Below, piece by piece: positions 35,614 to 44,742 of a stretch of DNA of 61,953 nucleotides. The stretch is taken from assembly GCF_004014805.1 (NCBI RefSeq), contig NZ_ATDN01000026.1, positions 1-61,953 of the forward strand. The letters run 5' to 3'. The first letter of the stretch is position 1; every line of letters starts with the position of its first letter. The stretch comes from Mycolicibacterium elephantis DSM 44368. Lineage in GTDB: Bacteria; Actinomycetota; Actinomycetes; Mycobacteriales; Mycobacteriaceae. A model generated the notes under the pieces. It searched no databases. It saw only the letters and a program-made list of their open reading frames with translations, and was not told the origin of the DNA. The position numbers were made by a program, and so were the translations under genes.

Positions 35614-35729
35614 CCTGGCGCAATCCGGGACCTTCGCCCAGCACGGGCGGTCATGTCGTCTCGGCGGCGCCTTCAGGCCATCGACTCGACGACCCGTTAT
35701 CGCTTATCACCACCGTTGAAAGGACGAAA

Positions 35730-36212
35730 ATGACATCTTCCCAAACTGTTTGGATCACCCCGGCGGCACACGAGCGGCTCCAGGAGGAGCTGGCCACCCT
35801 GCAGCAGCTGACCGATGAAGTGGCAGACGAGGAGGGCAGCGACGAGAACACCGCGGCGATCCAGCGTGCCCGTCGCGCTCGGATTCAAGAGATCCATGAC
35901 CTGCTGGTCAACGCCGTCGTCGGGGAGGACCCGCCCAACGACGGGATCGCCGAGCCCGGCATGGTCGTGACGGTGCGTTTCGACGACGACGATGACACCG
36001 AGACCTTCCTGCTCGGAGTGCGCGGCGCCGAGTACGGCGAAATCGAGGTCTACTCCGTGCAATCGCCGTTGGGCTCGGCCATTGTCGGCGCGCGCCCGGG
36101 CGAGAAGCGCACCTACACCCTGCCCAGCGGGGCTACCGCCACCGTCACGTTGCTCAACGCGGTCCCGTACGGGATGCACGCGGCCGAGGACGCCAAGGCC
36201 GACGCGAAGTAA
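35730..36212 (+). CDS. GreA/GreB-family transcript cleavage factor-like protein
   Basis: 160 residues. An N-terminal coiled coil (WITPAAHERLQEELATLQQL ... RRARIQEIHDLL, ~8-65) and a C-terminal FKBP-like domain (VYSVQSPLGSAIVGARPGEK ... ATVTLL) match GreA, which enters the RNA polymerase secondary channel. The coil tip is acidic (DEEGSDE), as needed for cleavage. It is probably a paralogue of housekeeping GreA. Monocistronic, with GAAAGGA upstream. Confidence 0.85.
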   Translation: MTSSQTVWITPAAHERLQEELATLQQLTDEVADEEGSDENTAAIQRARRARIQEIHDLLVNAVVGEDPPNDGIAEPGMVVTVRFDDDDDTETFLLGVRGAEYGEIEVYSVQSPLGSAIVGARPGEKRTYTLPSGATATVTLLNAVPYGMHAAEDAKADAK

Positions 36213-36219
36213 CCGGCGG

Positions 36220-38015
36220 TCAGCTGCTGCGGTCGGCTTCGATCCGCGCGTCGGAGCCGACCGCTGAATCCTCGTCGTTCTTATGCCTGCCGACGTGTGA
36301 TTCGGCGCGCATCCGGGCGACCATGTGCGGGTAATGCAGCTCGAACGCCGGCCGCTCCGAACGGATCCGGGGCAGTTCGGTGAAGTTGTGCCGCGGCGGC
36401 GGGCAGGACGTCGCCCACTCCAGCGAGTTGCCGTAACCCCACGGATCGTCCACGAGAACGGGTTCGCCGTAGCGCCAGCTCTTGAACACATTCCAGGCGA
36501 ACGGCAGCACCGACACACCCAGGATGAACGCGCCGATCGACGAGACGACGTTGAGCGTGGTGAACCCGTCGGAGGGCAGGTAGTCGGCGTAGCGCCGCGG
36601 CATCCCCTCATCGCCGAGCCAGTGCTGCACCAGGAACGTGGTGTGGAAGCCGATGAAGGTCAGCCAGAAGTGCAGCTTGCCCAGCCGTTCATCGAGCAGC
36701 CGACCGGTCATCTTCGGGAACCAGAAGTAGATGCCGGCGTAGGTGGCGAACACGATCGTGCCGAACAGCGTGTAGTGGAAGTGCGCCACCACGAAATACG
36801 TGTCTGTGATGTGGAAGTCCATCGGCGGGCTGGCCAGGATCACGCCCGTGACGCCGCCGAGCACGAAGGTCAACATGAAGCCGACCGCGAACAGCATCGG
36901 CGTCTCGAAGGTCAGCTGGCCTCGCCACATCGTGCCGATCCAGTTGACGAACTTGATGCCGGTCGGCACTGCGATGAGATACGTGGTGAACGCAAAAAAC
37001 GGTAGGAGTACGGCACCCGTCGCGAACATGTGGTGCGCCCACACCACCATGGACAGCGCGGCGATGCCGAGCGTCGCGTAGACGAAGGTGGTGTACGCGA
37101 AGACCGGTTTGCGGCTGAACACCGGCATGATCTCGGTGATGATGCCGAAGAACGGCAACGCGATGATGTACACCTCGGGGTGCCCGAAGAACCAGAACAA
37201 ATGCTGCCAGAGCAGCACACCGCCGTTGGCGGGGTCGTAGACGTGGGCGCCGAGGATCCGGTCGTAGGCCAGGGCGAACAGCGCCGCGGTCAGGACCGGG
37301 AACACCATCAGCACCAGGATCGACGTCACCATGATGTTCCAGGTGAAAATCGGCATCCGGAACATCGTCATCCCGGGCGCGCGCATGCACACCACGGTGG
37401 TGATCATGTTGACGGCGCCCAGGATGGTGCCAAGGCCGGCCACACCCAGACCGAAGATCCACAAGTCACCGCCGGCGCCGGGCGAGTGGATGGCGGTGCT
37501 CAACGGGGTGTAGCCGGTCCAGCCGAAGTCCGCCGCCCCGCCGGGGGTGATGAATCCGCCGAGGGTGATGAGGGCGCCGAACAGGAACAGCCAGTAGGAG
37601 AACGCGTTGAGCCGCGGGAACGCCACGTCGGGCGCGCCGATCTGCAGCGGCAGCACCAGGTTGGCGAACCCGAACACGATCGGTGTGGCGTAGAACAGCA
37701 GCATCACCGTGCCGTGCATGGTGAACAGCTGGTTGTACTGCTCGTTTGGACAGGAACTGGAAGTCCGGTGGACGTGAGCTCGGCCCGCATCAGCAACGCC
37801 ATCAGCCCGCCGATGAAGAAAAACACGAAGCAGGTGACGCAATACATGATGCCGATCAGCTTGTGATCGGTGGTGGTGACCAGCTTGTAGATCAGATTTC
37901 CTCTGGGGCCCAGCCGCGCCGGAAACGGCCGACGGGCCTCGAGTTCCCCTACTGCGGGTGCTTCGGCGGTCAACAGGACCTCCTTCGACTGATGGCGAGG
38001 AGTCGCACCTGCCAT
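36220..38015 (-). pseudogene. ctaD: ctaD, cytochrome c oxidase subunit I, interrupted by frameshift
   Basis: The two halves of subunit I of the aa3 oxidase lie in different frames. 38015 to ~37760 encodes the N-terminus (GNLIYKLVTTTDHKLIGIMY, first helix, LLMRAEL); ~37745 to 36220 encodes the rest from NEQYNQLFTMHGTVML. Between them, relative to the expected G-L-Q-F-L-S-N-E-Q, there is one extra C (37759-37760) and one extra A (37745-37747), a net +2. Downstream, all haem/copper residues look intact: HPEVY, AHHMFATG and HFHYTLFG. Either this copy is broken or the assembly has two small errors. It is otherwise a full-length ctaD of ~575 residues. Confidence 0.85.
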
Positions 38016-38078
38016 GCTAGATAGTCCGGGACGCCACCAACAGCCTATTGGCGAATGTCGGGCCGCATGCGTCGCGAG

Positions 38079-39086
38079 TCAGGCCACCGTGTTTCCGGCA
38101 TCCTCGCCGACCCGGTGTCGAGGAAACGACGCGACGATGGCCTCGACGGGCGACCGCCACGTCAGCCCGAAGTCACGGATGGTGGCCGAGTCGTCTGTCG
38201 GCGTCGCCGCGGTGAGGAGAAGGGCGGCCTCGTAGCTCAGCCCGTCACCCATCGGCACCATTGTCGACAGCGCCTCGGCGAACCTGCTTCCCGCCCGGAA
38301 CATCGCGGGGCTCACCGGAATCCTGGTGAACCGCTTGCCGGAGCCCCGCTCGAGCGCGGAGATCATGTCGTTGAACGGCACGAGGACCCCGCCGCAGACA
38401 TAGCGGTGAGGGCCGCGACCGGGCGCCATGATCGCCGCGTGCACGTCGGCAACGTCGCGGACGTCGATCATCTGCATGCCGCCGCGCAACCGGGGCGCGA
38501 CACCGAACCGCGTGATCGGTGCCCACCCGCGTTCGGTGACGCCTGGGGCGGTGTGAAACGCTGGGCCGACCACGCTCGAGGGGTAGGTGACCACGACTGG
38601 GGCGCCCTGGTCTTGGAGCCGTCGCGCCACGCGGTCGGCGTAGGCCTTGGTTTTCGCGTAGTCGCTCCGGCCCGCCGTTGTCGGGGTATCCGGACCGATG
38701 ACGCCGTCGGGCGGAGGAAACAGCGCGCTGTAGCTGCTGATCGAGACCACCGGGTCCAGTCCGGCGTCGACCGCGCGGGTCAGCACCGCTTCGGTGGCGT
38801 AGGCGTTGACCTCCCACATCAAGGCACTGCGCCGGCTGTCGGTGCCGACCACGCCGGCCCCATGCAGCACCGCATCGCAGCCGTGCAGCAACGCGTCGAC
38901 CGTGCGCGGATCCCGCACGTCGCCGGTCAGCAGTTCGATGTCGCCGATCTCCGCGAAACGCGCCAGCACCGGCGCGCCTTCTTCGGTGGGGGCGACCAGC
39001 AGACGGATCCGGTGGCCTTGGGTGAGCAGGGCGCGTACGCAGTGAGCGCCCACGTATCCGGTTCCGCCGGTGACGCCGATAAGCAC
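38079..39086 (-). CDS. NAD-dependent epimerase/dehydratase (extended SDR)
   Basis: 335 residues. GVTGGTGYVG (~4-13) binds NAD; catalytic Ser/Tyr/Lys appear as SISSYSALF and YAKTK (~143-147). The substrate domain has TYPSSVVGPAF and MIDVRDVADVHA. This is the atypical/extended SDR pattern of 3-beta-HSD-like or sugar-nucleotide enzymes. Separated from LysR by ~80 bp and from ctaD by 63 bp; operon membership is unclear. Confidence 0.85.
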   Translation of the reverse strand: MLIGVTGGTGYVGAHCVRALLTQGHRIRLLVAPTEEGAPVLARFAEIGDIELLTGDVRDPRTVDALLHGCDAVLHGAGVVGTDSRRSALMWEVNAYATEAVLTRAVDAGLDPVVSISSYSALFPPPDGVIGPDTPTTAGRSDYAKTKAYADRVARRLQDQGAPVVVTYPSSVVGPAFHTAPGVTERGWAPITRFGVAPRLRGGMQMIDVRDVADVHAAIMAPGRGPHRYVCGGVLVPFNDMISALERGSGKRFTRIPVSPAMFRAGSRFAEALSTMVPMGDGLSYEAALLLTAATPTDDSATIRDFGLTWRSPVEAIVASFPRHRVGEDAGNTVA

Positions 39087-39164
39087 CGTGCAATATTACG
39101 GTGCCGCCGGTAGCGAAATTCTGCGGGCTCGTGTCGCGCGGCTCGCGAATCGGCGCGGCGCCGC

Positions 39165-40082
39165 CTATGCGCGCGCGGTGTTCTCGACGATGATTTCGCA
39201 GGCCGCTTCATAGAACGCGCTGATCAGCGTGGAGTAAGACAGTTCGAACGGGTAGATCATGTGTACGTCCAGCGGTTGCGGTGTCCACTGCGGCAGGACG
39301 GGCACCATCGTGCCGGCGCGCAGTTCGGCGGCACAGATGATCTGCGTCGGCATGGCGCCGATGCCGAGCCCTTCGAGGATGTACTGCTTGCACACCTGAA
39401 AGTTGTTGGCGCGTGCCCGCACCGGCGGCGAAAGCTCGTGTCGGCGCTTGCCCTTGGCCACGGTCAGCTTGCGCTGGGGGCCGAAGTTGAAGTCGATCAA
39501 CGGTAGGTCGTTGAGCTGGGTCGGCTCGGTGATCGGTTCGGCGAGTTGCCGGAGAAACTCCGGAGAGGCGCAGAGAAATAGCTCGAGGCTGAACACCTTT
39601 CGCGCGATCAGCGTCGAATCCTGTAGTGGTGCAGTGCCGAACACCACGTCGAAACCGTCGCTGACTGGGTCGACCATGTCGTCCACCAACCGGATGTCCA
39701 GCCGTGACTGGGGATGGCGCCGCAGGAAGGTGGCGCCAACCCGCGAGGCGTAGTCGACGCCGACGAAGATCGGTAGCGCGACTTTCAGCTCGCCCTGAGG
39801 TTCCAACTTGCTGCCCTCCACCAGAGCGCGCACGTCGTTGGCCTCGGCGAGGATGTTCACCGCGTGCGCATAGATCTGTTCGCCCAGGTCGGTGACCGTG
39901 AGTTGGTGGGTGTTCTTGCGCAACAGCTTTACGCCGAGGTCGGATTCCAGCTTGCTCAGCTTGCGGCTCACGGTGGACTTGGGCATGCCGAGCAGTGCGG
40001 CCGCCTTCGAAAGGCTGCGGTTTTCCACCACCTTGCCGAACACCAGCAGGGCGTCGAGTTCGAACTTCGGGGTGTGTTCCAT
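39165..40082 (-). CDS. LysR-family transcriptional regulator
   Basis: 305 residues. The N-terminal winged helix (FGKVVENRSLSKAAALLGMP ... TVSRKLSKLESDLGVKLL) is followed by a two-lobe effector domain (GELKVALPIFVGVD ... GLGIGAMPTQIICAAEL). The start codon lies 3 bp from an operator-like block (40085-40113) repeated before the Rieske operon at 42299. I infer that it autoregulates and controls that operon. Effector unknown. Confidence 0.9.
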   Translation of the reverse strand: MEHTPKFELDALLVFGKVVENRSLSKAAALLGMPKSTVSRKLSKLESDLGVKLLRKNTHQLTVTDLGEQIYAHAVNILAEANDVRALVEGSKLEPQGELKVALPIFVGVDYASRVGATFLRRHPQSRLDIRLVDDMVDPVSDGFDVVFGTAPLQDSTLIARKVFSLELFLCASPEFLRQLAEPITEPTQLNDLPLIDFNFGPQRKLTVAKGKRRHELSPPVRARANNFQVCKQYILEGLGIGAMPTQIICAAELRAGTMVPVLPQWTPQPLDVHMIYPFELSYSTLISAFYEAACEIIVENTARA

Positions 40083-40084
40083 GG

Positions 40085-40113
40085 GTGTTCCGAATATGCA
40101 ACGAAGTGTTGCG
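40085..40113. promoter_or_regulatory. LysR operator, copy 1 (autoregulatory)
   Basis: A 29-nt block beginning GTGTTCC and containing the palindrome GCAAC-N5-GTTGC (40098-40112). It matches 42224-42252 at 24 of 29 positions, with the palindrome arms and GTGTTCC invariant. It covers the region just upstream of the lysR start codon, so binding would block lysR transcription or a near-leaderless start. Confidence 0.75.
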
Positions 40114-40158
40114 GGCGTGGGCCGTTTTCTGCGGCCTCGGTCTGCCCATCGAACGAAA

Positions 40159-40190
40159 CGGCGGCCCCCACGTCGCCGAGGGGGCCGCCG
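40159..40190 (-). terminator. Strong hairpin after exported-protein gene
   Basis: Perfect 11-bp stem CGGCGGCCCCC / GGGGGCCGCCG with a 10-base loop. On the minus strand it lies 12 bp after the stop of the gene ending at 40203 and is followed by TTTCGTTCG. It separates that transcript from the lysR promoter. Confidence 0.65.
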
Positions 40191-40202
40191 CGTCGGCCCT
40201 GC

Positions 40203-41702
40203 TTAGTTGCCCGAGCCGCCGCCCGAGCCCGAGCCGGAGCCGCTGCCGCTGCCGGAGCCGGAGGCCGAGCCGCTGCCGCTGCCGGAGCCCGAGCCCGAGC
40301 CGCTGCCGGAGCCCGAGCCGTTGCCGTTGCCCGCGCCAGCGTCGTCGTCACCGCCGGTCGCACCATCGTCACCGGTGGTGTCGTCGTCCGCGTCGGTCGC
40401 GTCGTCGTCACCGGTGGTGTCGTCGTCCGTGTCGGTCGCGTCGTCGTCGGTGTCGGTCGCGTCCTCGTCTTCGTCGGTGACGTTCTCGTCGCCGGCGCCT
40501 TCTTCCTCGGACGCGTCGTCTTCGCCGGTAACGTCTTCCTCGGACGTGTCGTCTTCGCCGCTGACGTCCTCGTCGATCGCGTCGGTCTCGTCGTCTTCGC
40601 CTTCGCCGGTGCCGATGACGCCGCCGTCGCCGGAACCGTTGGTGCCGGACAGGCCCTTCTGGGAAACGACGTCGACCAGGACGGCGTCATTGCTCAGGCT
40701 GAAGTCGCTCGGCGACCCTTGCGCGCCAGTGGTTGTCGCGGTGGCCACCGGACCGGTCAGCGCAGCGGCGATCTGGTTGGGCAGGGTCACCGTGAGGTAG
40801 TCGACGATGCCGCCGTTGATCAGGCCTGGCCACGCGCCGGTGGCGAAGCCGGGCGTGTATCCGTTGACAAACGCGTTGAGCACCTTGGCGGGCAGGTTCA
40901 CCAGCTCGATGACCGCGGACTGGAAATCCCCGGCGGTCAACGCGATCCGAGTGGCATCGAAGATCTCCGCCGTCTGGGCGACCGCCGTCAGGAACGGCGC
41001 GACCGCCGCCTTGGTGACGGCGAACTCGGAGACGACGTCGAGCAGTGCAGGCAGTCTCTCCGCGCCAGGAAGGCTCGCCAGGAAATCGCTTGGGATTGAG
41101 AACAGCGGAATCATCGGGCGCAGCGCACCCAGGAAGTCGAGAACGAAGTAGACGTCGGCCTCGGCGAACGCCTCGACGAACTGACCCTCCGCCAAGTAGC
41201 GCAGCGTATTGATCAGCACCGTGGGGAATTTCATGACGGTATCCGTCAGGCGCTCAACCGTGTCGGTGAGAGCCGTATCGATGACGCCACCGTAGTTCGT
41301 CGGGAAGTTGACGATCTGGGTCAGGAGAGGAACCGGGTTCAGTGTGTTCTGCGCGATGATGTTGACCAGTTCCAGGTAGATCTCGGGGCTACTGATCGCC
41401 CCCAGCAGCGCAGGCACCGACTCCGAGATTCCCACGCCCAGGGTCTGCAGGCTCTCCATCGTCGCCGTGATGGTCTCCTGCCACACGATGAGCGGATTGG
41501 TCGCCGCGGTGAGCGCAACCGCCGCATGTGCGGCGCGTTCCTGAATGTCGGGGAGGGCCGGGGTTACCGGGCTGACGGCGATGACGCCGGCACTTGCCAT
41601 CGCGACGCCAGCAACCATGAACTTGGTGCTGCGACGAGTCGACCGTGGCTGGCCGGATGCGAGGTCAAATGCCGGCGGGTCAGCATGATATGCGAGTTGC
41701 AC
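40203..41702 (-). CDS. Iron-box-controlled exported protein with acidic and Gly-Ser tail
   Basis: 499 residues from a GTG with AGGAG 5 bases upstream. A basic start and hydrophobic segment (~27-50, FMVAGVAMASAGVIAVSP) are followed by PALPDIQERA, seen in a family of mycobacterial exported proteins. Residues ~60-320 are helical and Ala/Leu/Val-rich. Residues ~365-450 are an Asp/Glu/Thr repeat (DATDTDDD) and ~460-499 a Gly-Ser repeat. No catalytic motif is visible. The start lies 47 bp from a 17/19 IdeR box, so it should rise under iron limitation. Surface or periplasmic location is likely; function unknown. Confidence 0.75.
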   Translation of the reverse strand: MQLAYHADPPAFDLASGQPRSTRRSTKFMVAGVAMASAGVIAVSPVTPALPDIQERAAHAAVALTAATNPLIVWQETITATMESLQTLGVGISESVPALLGAISSPEIYLELVNIIAQNTLNPVPLLTQIVNFPTNYGGVIDTALTDTVERLTDTVMKFPTVLINTLRYLAEGQFVEAFAEADVYFVLDFLGALRPMIPLFSIPSDFLASLPGAERLPALLDVVSEFAVTKAAVAPFLTAVAQTAEIFDATRIALTAGDFQSAVIELVNLPAKVLNAFVNGYTPGFATGAWPGLINGGIVDYLTVTLPNQIAAALTGPVATATTTGAQGSPSDFSLSNDAVLVDVVSQKGLSGTNGSGDGGVIGTGEGEDDETDAIDEDVSGEDDTSEEDVTGEDDASEEEGAGDENVTDEDEDATDTDDDATDTDDDTTGDDDATDADDDTTGDDGATGGDDDAGAGNGNGSGSGSGSGSGSGSGSGSASGSGSGSGSGSGSGGGSGN

Positions 41703-41748
41703 GTTTTCTCCTGATAGTGCGCCTAATTTGCCAAGTGGCAGGGGAAGA

Positions 41749-41767
41749 TTAGCTTAGGCTAACCTCA
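41749..41767. promoter_or_regulatory. IdeR iron box
   Basis: TTAGCTTAGGCTAACCTCA matches the mycobacterial IdeR consensus TTAGGTTAGGCTAACCTAA at 17 of 19 positions. It sits 47 bp upstream of the exported-protein gene (minus strand). IdeR-Fe(II) would repress it when iron is sufficient. Confidence 0.85.
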
Positions 41768-42223
41768 CACACAAGTGATTCGCTCATCTAAGTTGACGTG
41801 TGTTTTGGGGAGCCCAGATGGCGGGCAGCATCGTGCGGAACGGGTAAACCCGCTGCCCATAGGCGGTACTTACCGAGTCACGCATTCGGCGATCAAGAAT
41901 TTACAACACCGTCACCCGTCGTGGGGCGCTACCTCTACTGGGTCCGAGGCCGGCAAGCCAGCCACGGTGCCCCGTCTGCTGTGGCGCCTATCGGCAGTTG
42001 CTAATCAGCGACTTCTAGAGCCCGACTGGACATCGACACCGCTCCACCGGCCTCCTCGATCGTCGTCGCGCCGGCCCCGGCGAGCAAAATCGTCTTCGGC
42101 GTGGCCCGCCGTGTTCGCCCATCCGCGTCGAGCAACGATCGACGTCCTTGATCCGCCATCGGGGTTGCTACCCCCTTCAAAGCCGCTCAGAAGCAATGCT
42201 TTTCGCTGGTCGTCACATTTCTG
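41768..42223. other. Intergenic region before the Rieske operon
   Basis: About 450 bases with no convincing gene on either strand. It holds two nested hairpins, GGGCAGC (41823-41829) / GCTGCCC (41852-41858) enclosing CGGG-TAAA-CCCG. They might form a small structured RNA or an attenuator, but nothing ties them to a known class. Confidence 0.4.
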
Positions 42224-42252
42224 GTGTTCCAAAAATGCAACAGGGTGTTGCG
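42224..42252. promoter_or_regulatory. LysR operator, copy 2 (Rieske operon)
   Basis: The block starts GTGTTCC and contains GCAAC-N5-GTTGC (42237-42251). It differs from the lysR-proximal copy at only 5 of 29 bases and ends 46 bp before the Rieske ATG, a typical position for LysR activation of the downstream operon. Confidence 0.75.
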
Positions 42253-42298
42253 TTTCTGGACCTATTTCGGGGGGCACGGGGCTGTTAGCGTCGCCGGC

Positions 42299-43585
42299 AT
42301 GAGTCACGACAGCCTGGTGACCAAGCCCGCCACTGGACATTGGACGGACGCGTATCCCGAACTCGGCCGGGGACCGGTGTCGCTCGAGGACTGTGTCTCC
42401 GAGGAGTTCTACGACAAGGAGCGCGAGCACATCTTCCGAAAGAGCTGGCTCTACGTCGGACGGGTCGAACGAGTGCCGAAGTCGGGCAGCTACTTCACCC
42501 GCGAGCTGAGGTTCCTCAACACCTCGATCATCGTCGTGCGGGGCAAGGATGGGGTGATCCGCGCCTTCCACAACATCTGTCCGCACCGAGGCAACAAAAT
42601 GCTCTGGGAGGACGACCCGTTTCAGGAAGTCGAAGGCCGAGCACCGTTGCTGTACTGCCGATTTCACGGGTGGCGTTACAACCTGGACGGATCACTGCAC
42701 TCGACGACGCGCAAAGACCTGCTGTTGGACTTCGACGCGGACAATTGCCGGGTGCCTGCGGTGCAATGCGAAGTGTGGGAGGGCTTCATCTTCATCAACC
42801 TCAACCCACACAACACCGAGTCGCTGCGCGACTTCCTCGGCGAGTTGGCACACGGCATCGAGGGCTATCCCTTCGACGGTCCGCATCAGGTCTACAAGTT
42901 CACGGCCGAACTGCAGTGCAACTGGAAGATCTTCCTCGACGGGTTCGCGGAGAGCTATCACGGACCGTATCTGCACGCGTCCTCGTTCGGCACCTTGACC
43001 GCCGAGGCCAAGGAGGCGCTGGACAAGCCGAACCCGTTCACCGACGCATTGGCCTACCAGCTCAACGGCCCGCACCGCATGTTCTCGTTCTCCGGCGAGC
43101 CCTCTCGAAAAACGCCGTACTCCAAGCCCATCGAATGCGTCTTCGAAGCCAGCGCGGCGGGGCCGTGGAACAAGCGCACCGATCGCGGTCCGATGCCGCC
43201 GGGGCTGAACCCCACCCGGTCGGACAAGTACGGCTTCGATTCGTTCCAGTTCTTCCCGAACTTCGTGCTGATCTTCGGTGCGTCGGGGTTCACGGTGCAC
43301 ACCCACTGGCCGACCGGGCCGCACTCGCATCTCTTCGAAACCGAGATGTACTACCAACCACCGAAGACCTACAAGGAGCGGCTCGGCCAGGAGCTGACGG
43401 TGACGTTCCTCAACGACATCATCCTGGAAGACGCCAGCCCGTCGGAGGGCCTACAGGCGATGCTGAACAGCGGTGTGTTGACACACTTCACGATGAACGA
43501 CGAGGAGATCCTCTTGCGGCACTTTCACAAAGTGGTCGCAGACTATGTGAAGGCCGGCGAAGAGCAGAAGGCAGGCAACCGATGA
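42299..43585 (+). CDS. Rieske non-haem iron oxygenase, alpha subunit
   Basis: 428 residues from the ATG at 42299. Rieske ligands are CPH (94-96) and CRFH (120-123). The catalytic iron site is in DGFAESYHGPYLHAS, with an Asp bridge to the neighbouring Rieske centre expected. The C-terminal half is of the ring-hydroxylating type. It opens a four-gene operon with a small protein, a TauD-type dioxygenase and a CMD-family protein. Substrate unknown; the LysR operator upstream suggests induction by the substrate. Confidence 0.92.
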   Translation: MSHDSLVTKPATGHWTDAYPELGRGPVSLEDCVSEEFYDKEREHIFRKSWLYVGRVERVPKSGSYFTRELRFLNTSIIVVRGKDGVIRAFHNICPHRGNKMLWEDDPFQEVEGRAPLLYCRFHGWRYNLDGSLHSTTRKDLLLDFDADNCRVPAVQCEVWEGFIFINLNPHNTESLRDFLGELAHGIEGYPFDGPHQVYKFTAELQCNWKIFLDGFAESYHGPYLHASSFGTLTAEAKEALDKPNPFTDALAYQLNGPHRMFSFSGEPSRKTPYSKPIECVFEASAAGPWNKRTDRGPMPPGLNPTRSDKYGFDSFQFFPNFVLIFGASGFTVHTHWPTGPHSHLFETEMYYQPPKTYKERLGQELTVTFLNDIILEDASPSEGLQAMLNSGVLTHFTMNDEEILLRHFHKVVADYVKAGEEQKAGNR

Positions 43586-43905
43586 ATACCTCTCTGCCAC
43601 GGGAGTTTTCACACCTGGAGCATCTTGTGCCCGAGTGGGCGATCGAGGATGGGCACGAGCGTTATGTGAAGCGCGTGAACAGCCCCATGGCGGAGATCCA
43701 GGCCTTCTATGACCAGATGTTCCCGTGCGCTGAGGAAGCGCTCGCCTATGTCGACAAATTCGACTACGCCGAACCGCTGCCCGAGGATGTCGCCAACCTG
43801 CGCAACCTGCTCTACTCGCTGATCACGGTGTCGTTGGCCGTGGAGCTGTGGAAGCAGCCGCGCGTGAAGCATTCCGCCAACACCATTCTCACGAGGGTGA
43901 GCTGA
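43582..43905 (+). CDS. Small protein of the Rieske operon
   Basis: 107 residues starting in an ATGA overlap with the Rieske gene. Acidic and helical, with DGHERYVKRVNSPMAEIQAF and DKFDYAEPLPEDVANLRNLL; no catalytic motif, signal peptide or metal site. Tight coupling suggests a subunit or chaperone for the oxygenase. I do not recognise the family. Six bases separate it from the dioxygenase gene. Confidence 0.75.
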   Translation: MNTSLPREFSHLEHLVPEWAIEDGHERYVKRVNSPMAEIQAFYDQMFPCAEEALAYVDKFDYAEPLPEDVANLRNLLYSLITVSLAVELWKQPRVKHSANTILTRVS

Positions 43906-43911
43906 TCCAGC

Positions 43912-44742
43912 ATGGAAGTGACCTCTACCCAGCTCGATGTCGTCGACCTCACCCCGAGGATCGGCAGCGAGATCAGGACCGATCTCGACACCCTGCTCAG
44001 CGGCCGAGAAGCCGCCAACATCCGCGCCGTCCTCGAACAGCGCGGTGTGGTGTTCTTCCGCGGCCTCGACATCACCGACCAGCAACAGGTCGCCATCGCC
44101 AAGACTCTCGGCGACATCGTCGCCAACGAGGGTGAGGACGGCATCTACAAGATCTCGCTGGACAAGAACGTCAACCAACGCGCCCAGTATCTGAAGGGCT
44201 CGATGTTCTGGCACTTCGACGGTTCGCTGCAGCCCTATCCCAATCTCGCGACGCTGCTTCGGGCGGTGAAGCTCGCTGAAAGCGGCGGCGACACCGAATT
44301 CTGCAATACCTATGCGGCATACGACGATCTGCCACAGTCCGAGAAGGACGCCATCGCCGAAATCCGAGTGGTGCACAGCGCAGAGCGTTCGCAGTACTAC
44401 GTGACGCCGGAGATGAGCTATGAGGAGGTCGCCTTCTGGCAGAAGTCGCCGACGAAGGTGTGCCCGTTGGTGTGGACGCACCAGTCCGGCCGCAAGTCGC
44501 TGCTGCTCGGTGCGACGGCCGACTACGTGGTGGGCATGCCGGTCGAGGAGAGCCGCGCATTGCTTGCCCGCCTTCGTGATTGGGCAACCCAGCCGCAGTA
44601 CGTCTACCGCCACCGCTGGCAACCGGGCGATCTGCTCATCTGGGACAACACCGGCACCATGCACCGGGCGCTTCCGTACGCCGAGGACAGCGGACGGTTG
44701 ATGCACCGCACCATCCTGGCGGGTGAGGAGCCCCTGCTTTGA
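43912..44742 (+). CDS. TauD/TfdA-family alpha-ketoglutarate dioxygenase
   Basis: 276 residues. The facial triad is His101 and Asp103 (FWHFDGS) with distal His251 (GTMHRALPY). Arg266 (LMHRT) would bind the 2-oxoglutarate carboxylate. These Fe(II) enzymes hydroxylate sulfonates, aryloxyacetates or carnitine-like substrates. Co-transcribed with the Rieske oxygenase, it probably handles a later step of the same pathway. It overlaps the next gene by 4 bp. Confidence 0.9.
   Translation: MEVTSTQLDVVDLTPRIGSEIRTDLDTLLSGREAANIRAVLEQRGVVFFRGLDITDQQQVAIAKTLGDIVANEGEDGIYKISLDKNVNQRAQYLKGSMFWHFDGSLQPYPNLATLLRAVKLAESGGDTEFCNTYAAYDDLPQSEKDAIAEIRVVHSAERSQYYVTPEMSYEEVAFWQKSPTKVCPLVWTHQSGRKSLLLGATADYVVGMPVEESRALLARLRDWATQPQYVYRHRWQPGDLLIWDNTGTMHRALPYAEDSGRLMHRTILAGEEPLL

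Noticed and set aside
40203..40480. Short GC-rich direct repeats as a possible CRISPR-like array
   Set aside because: They are in-frame codon repeats for Gly-Ser and Asp/Thr runs with no spacers; no cas gene is present.
40207..40800. Plus-strand protein rich in Pro-Glu and Ser-Val repeats
   Set aside because: It is the antisense reading of the Gly-Ser and Asp/Thr repeats of the exported protein, which has a ribosome site and an iron box.
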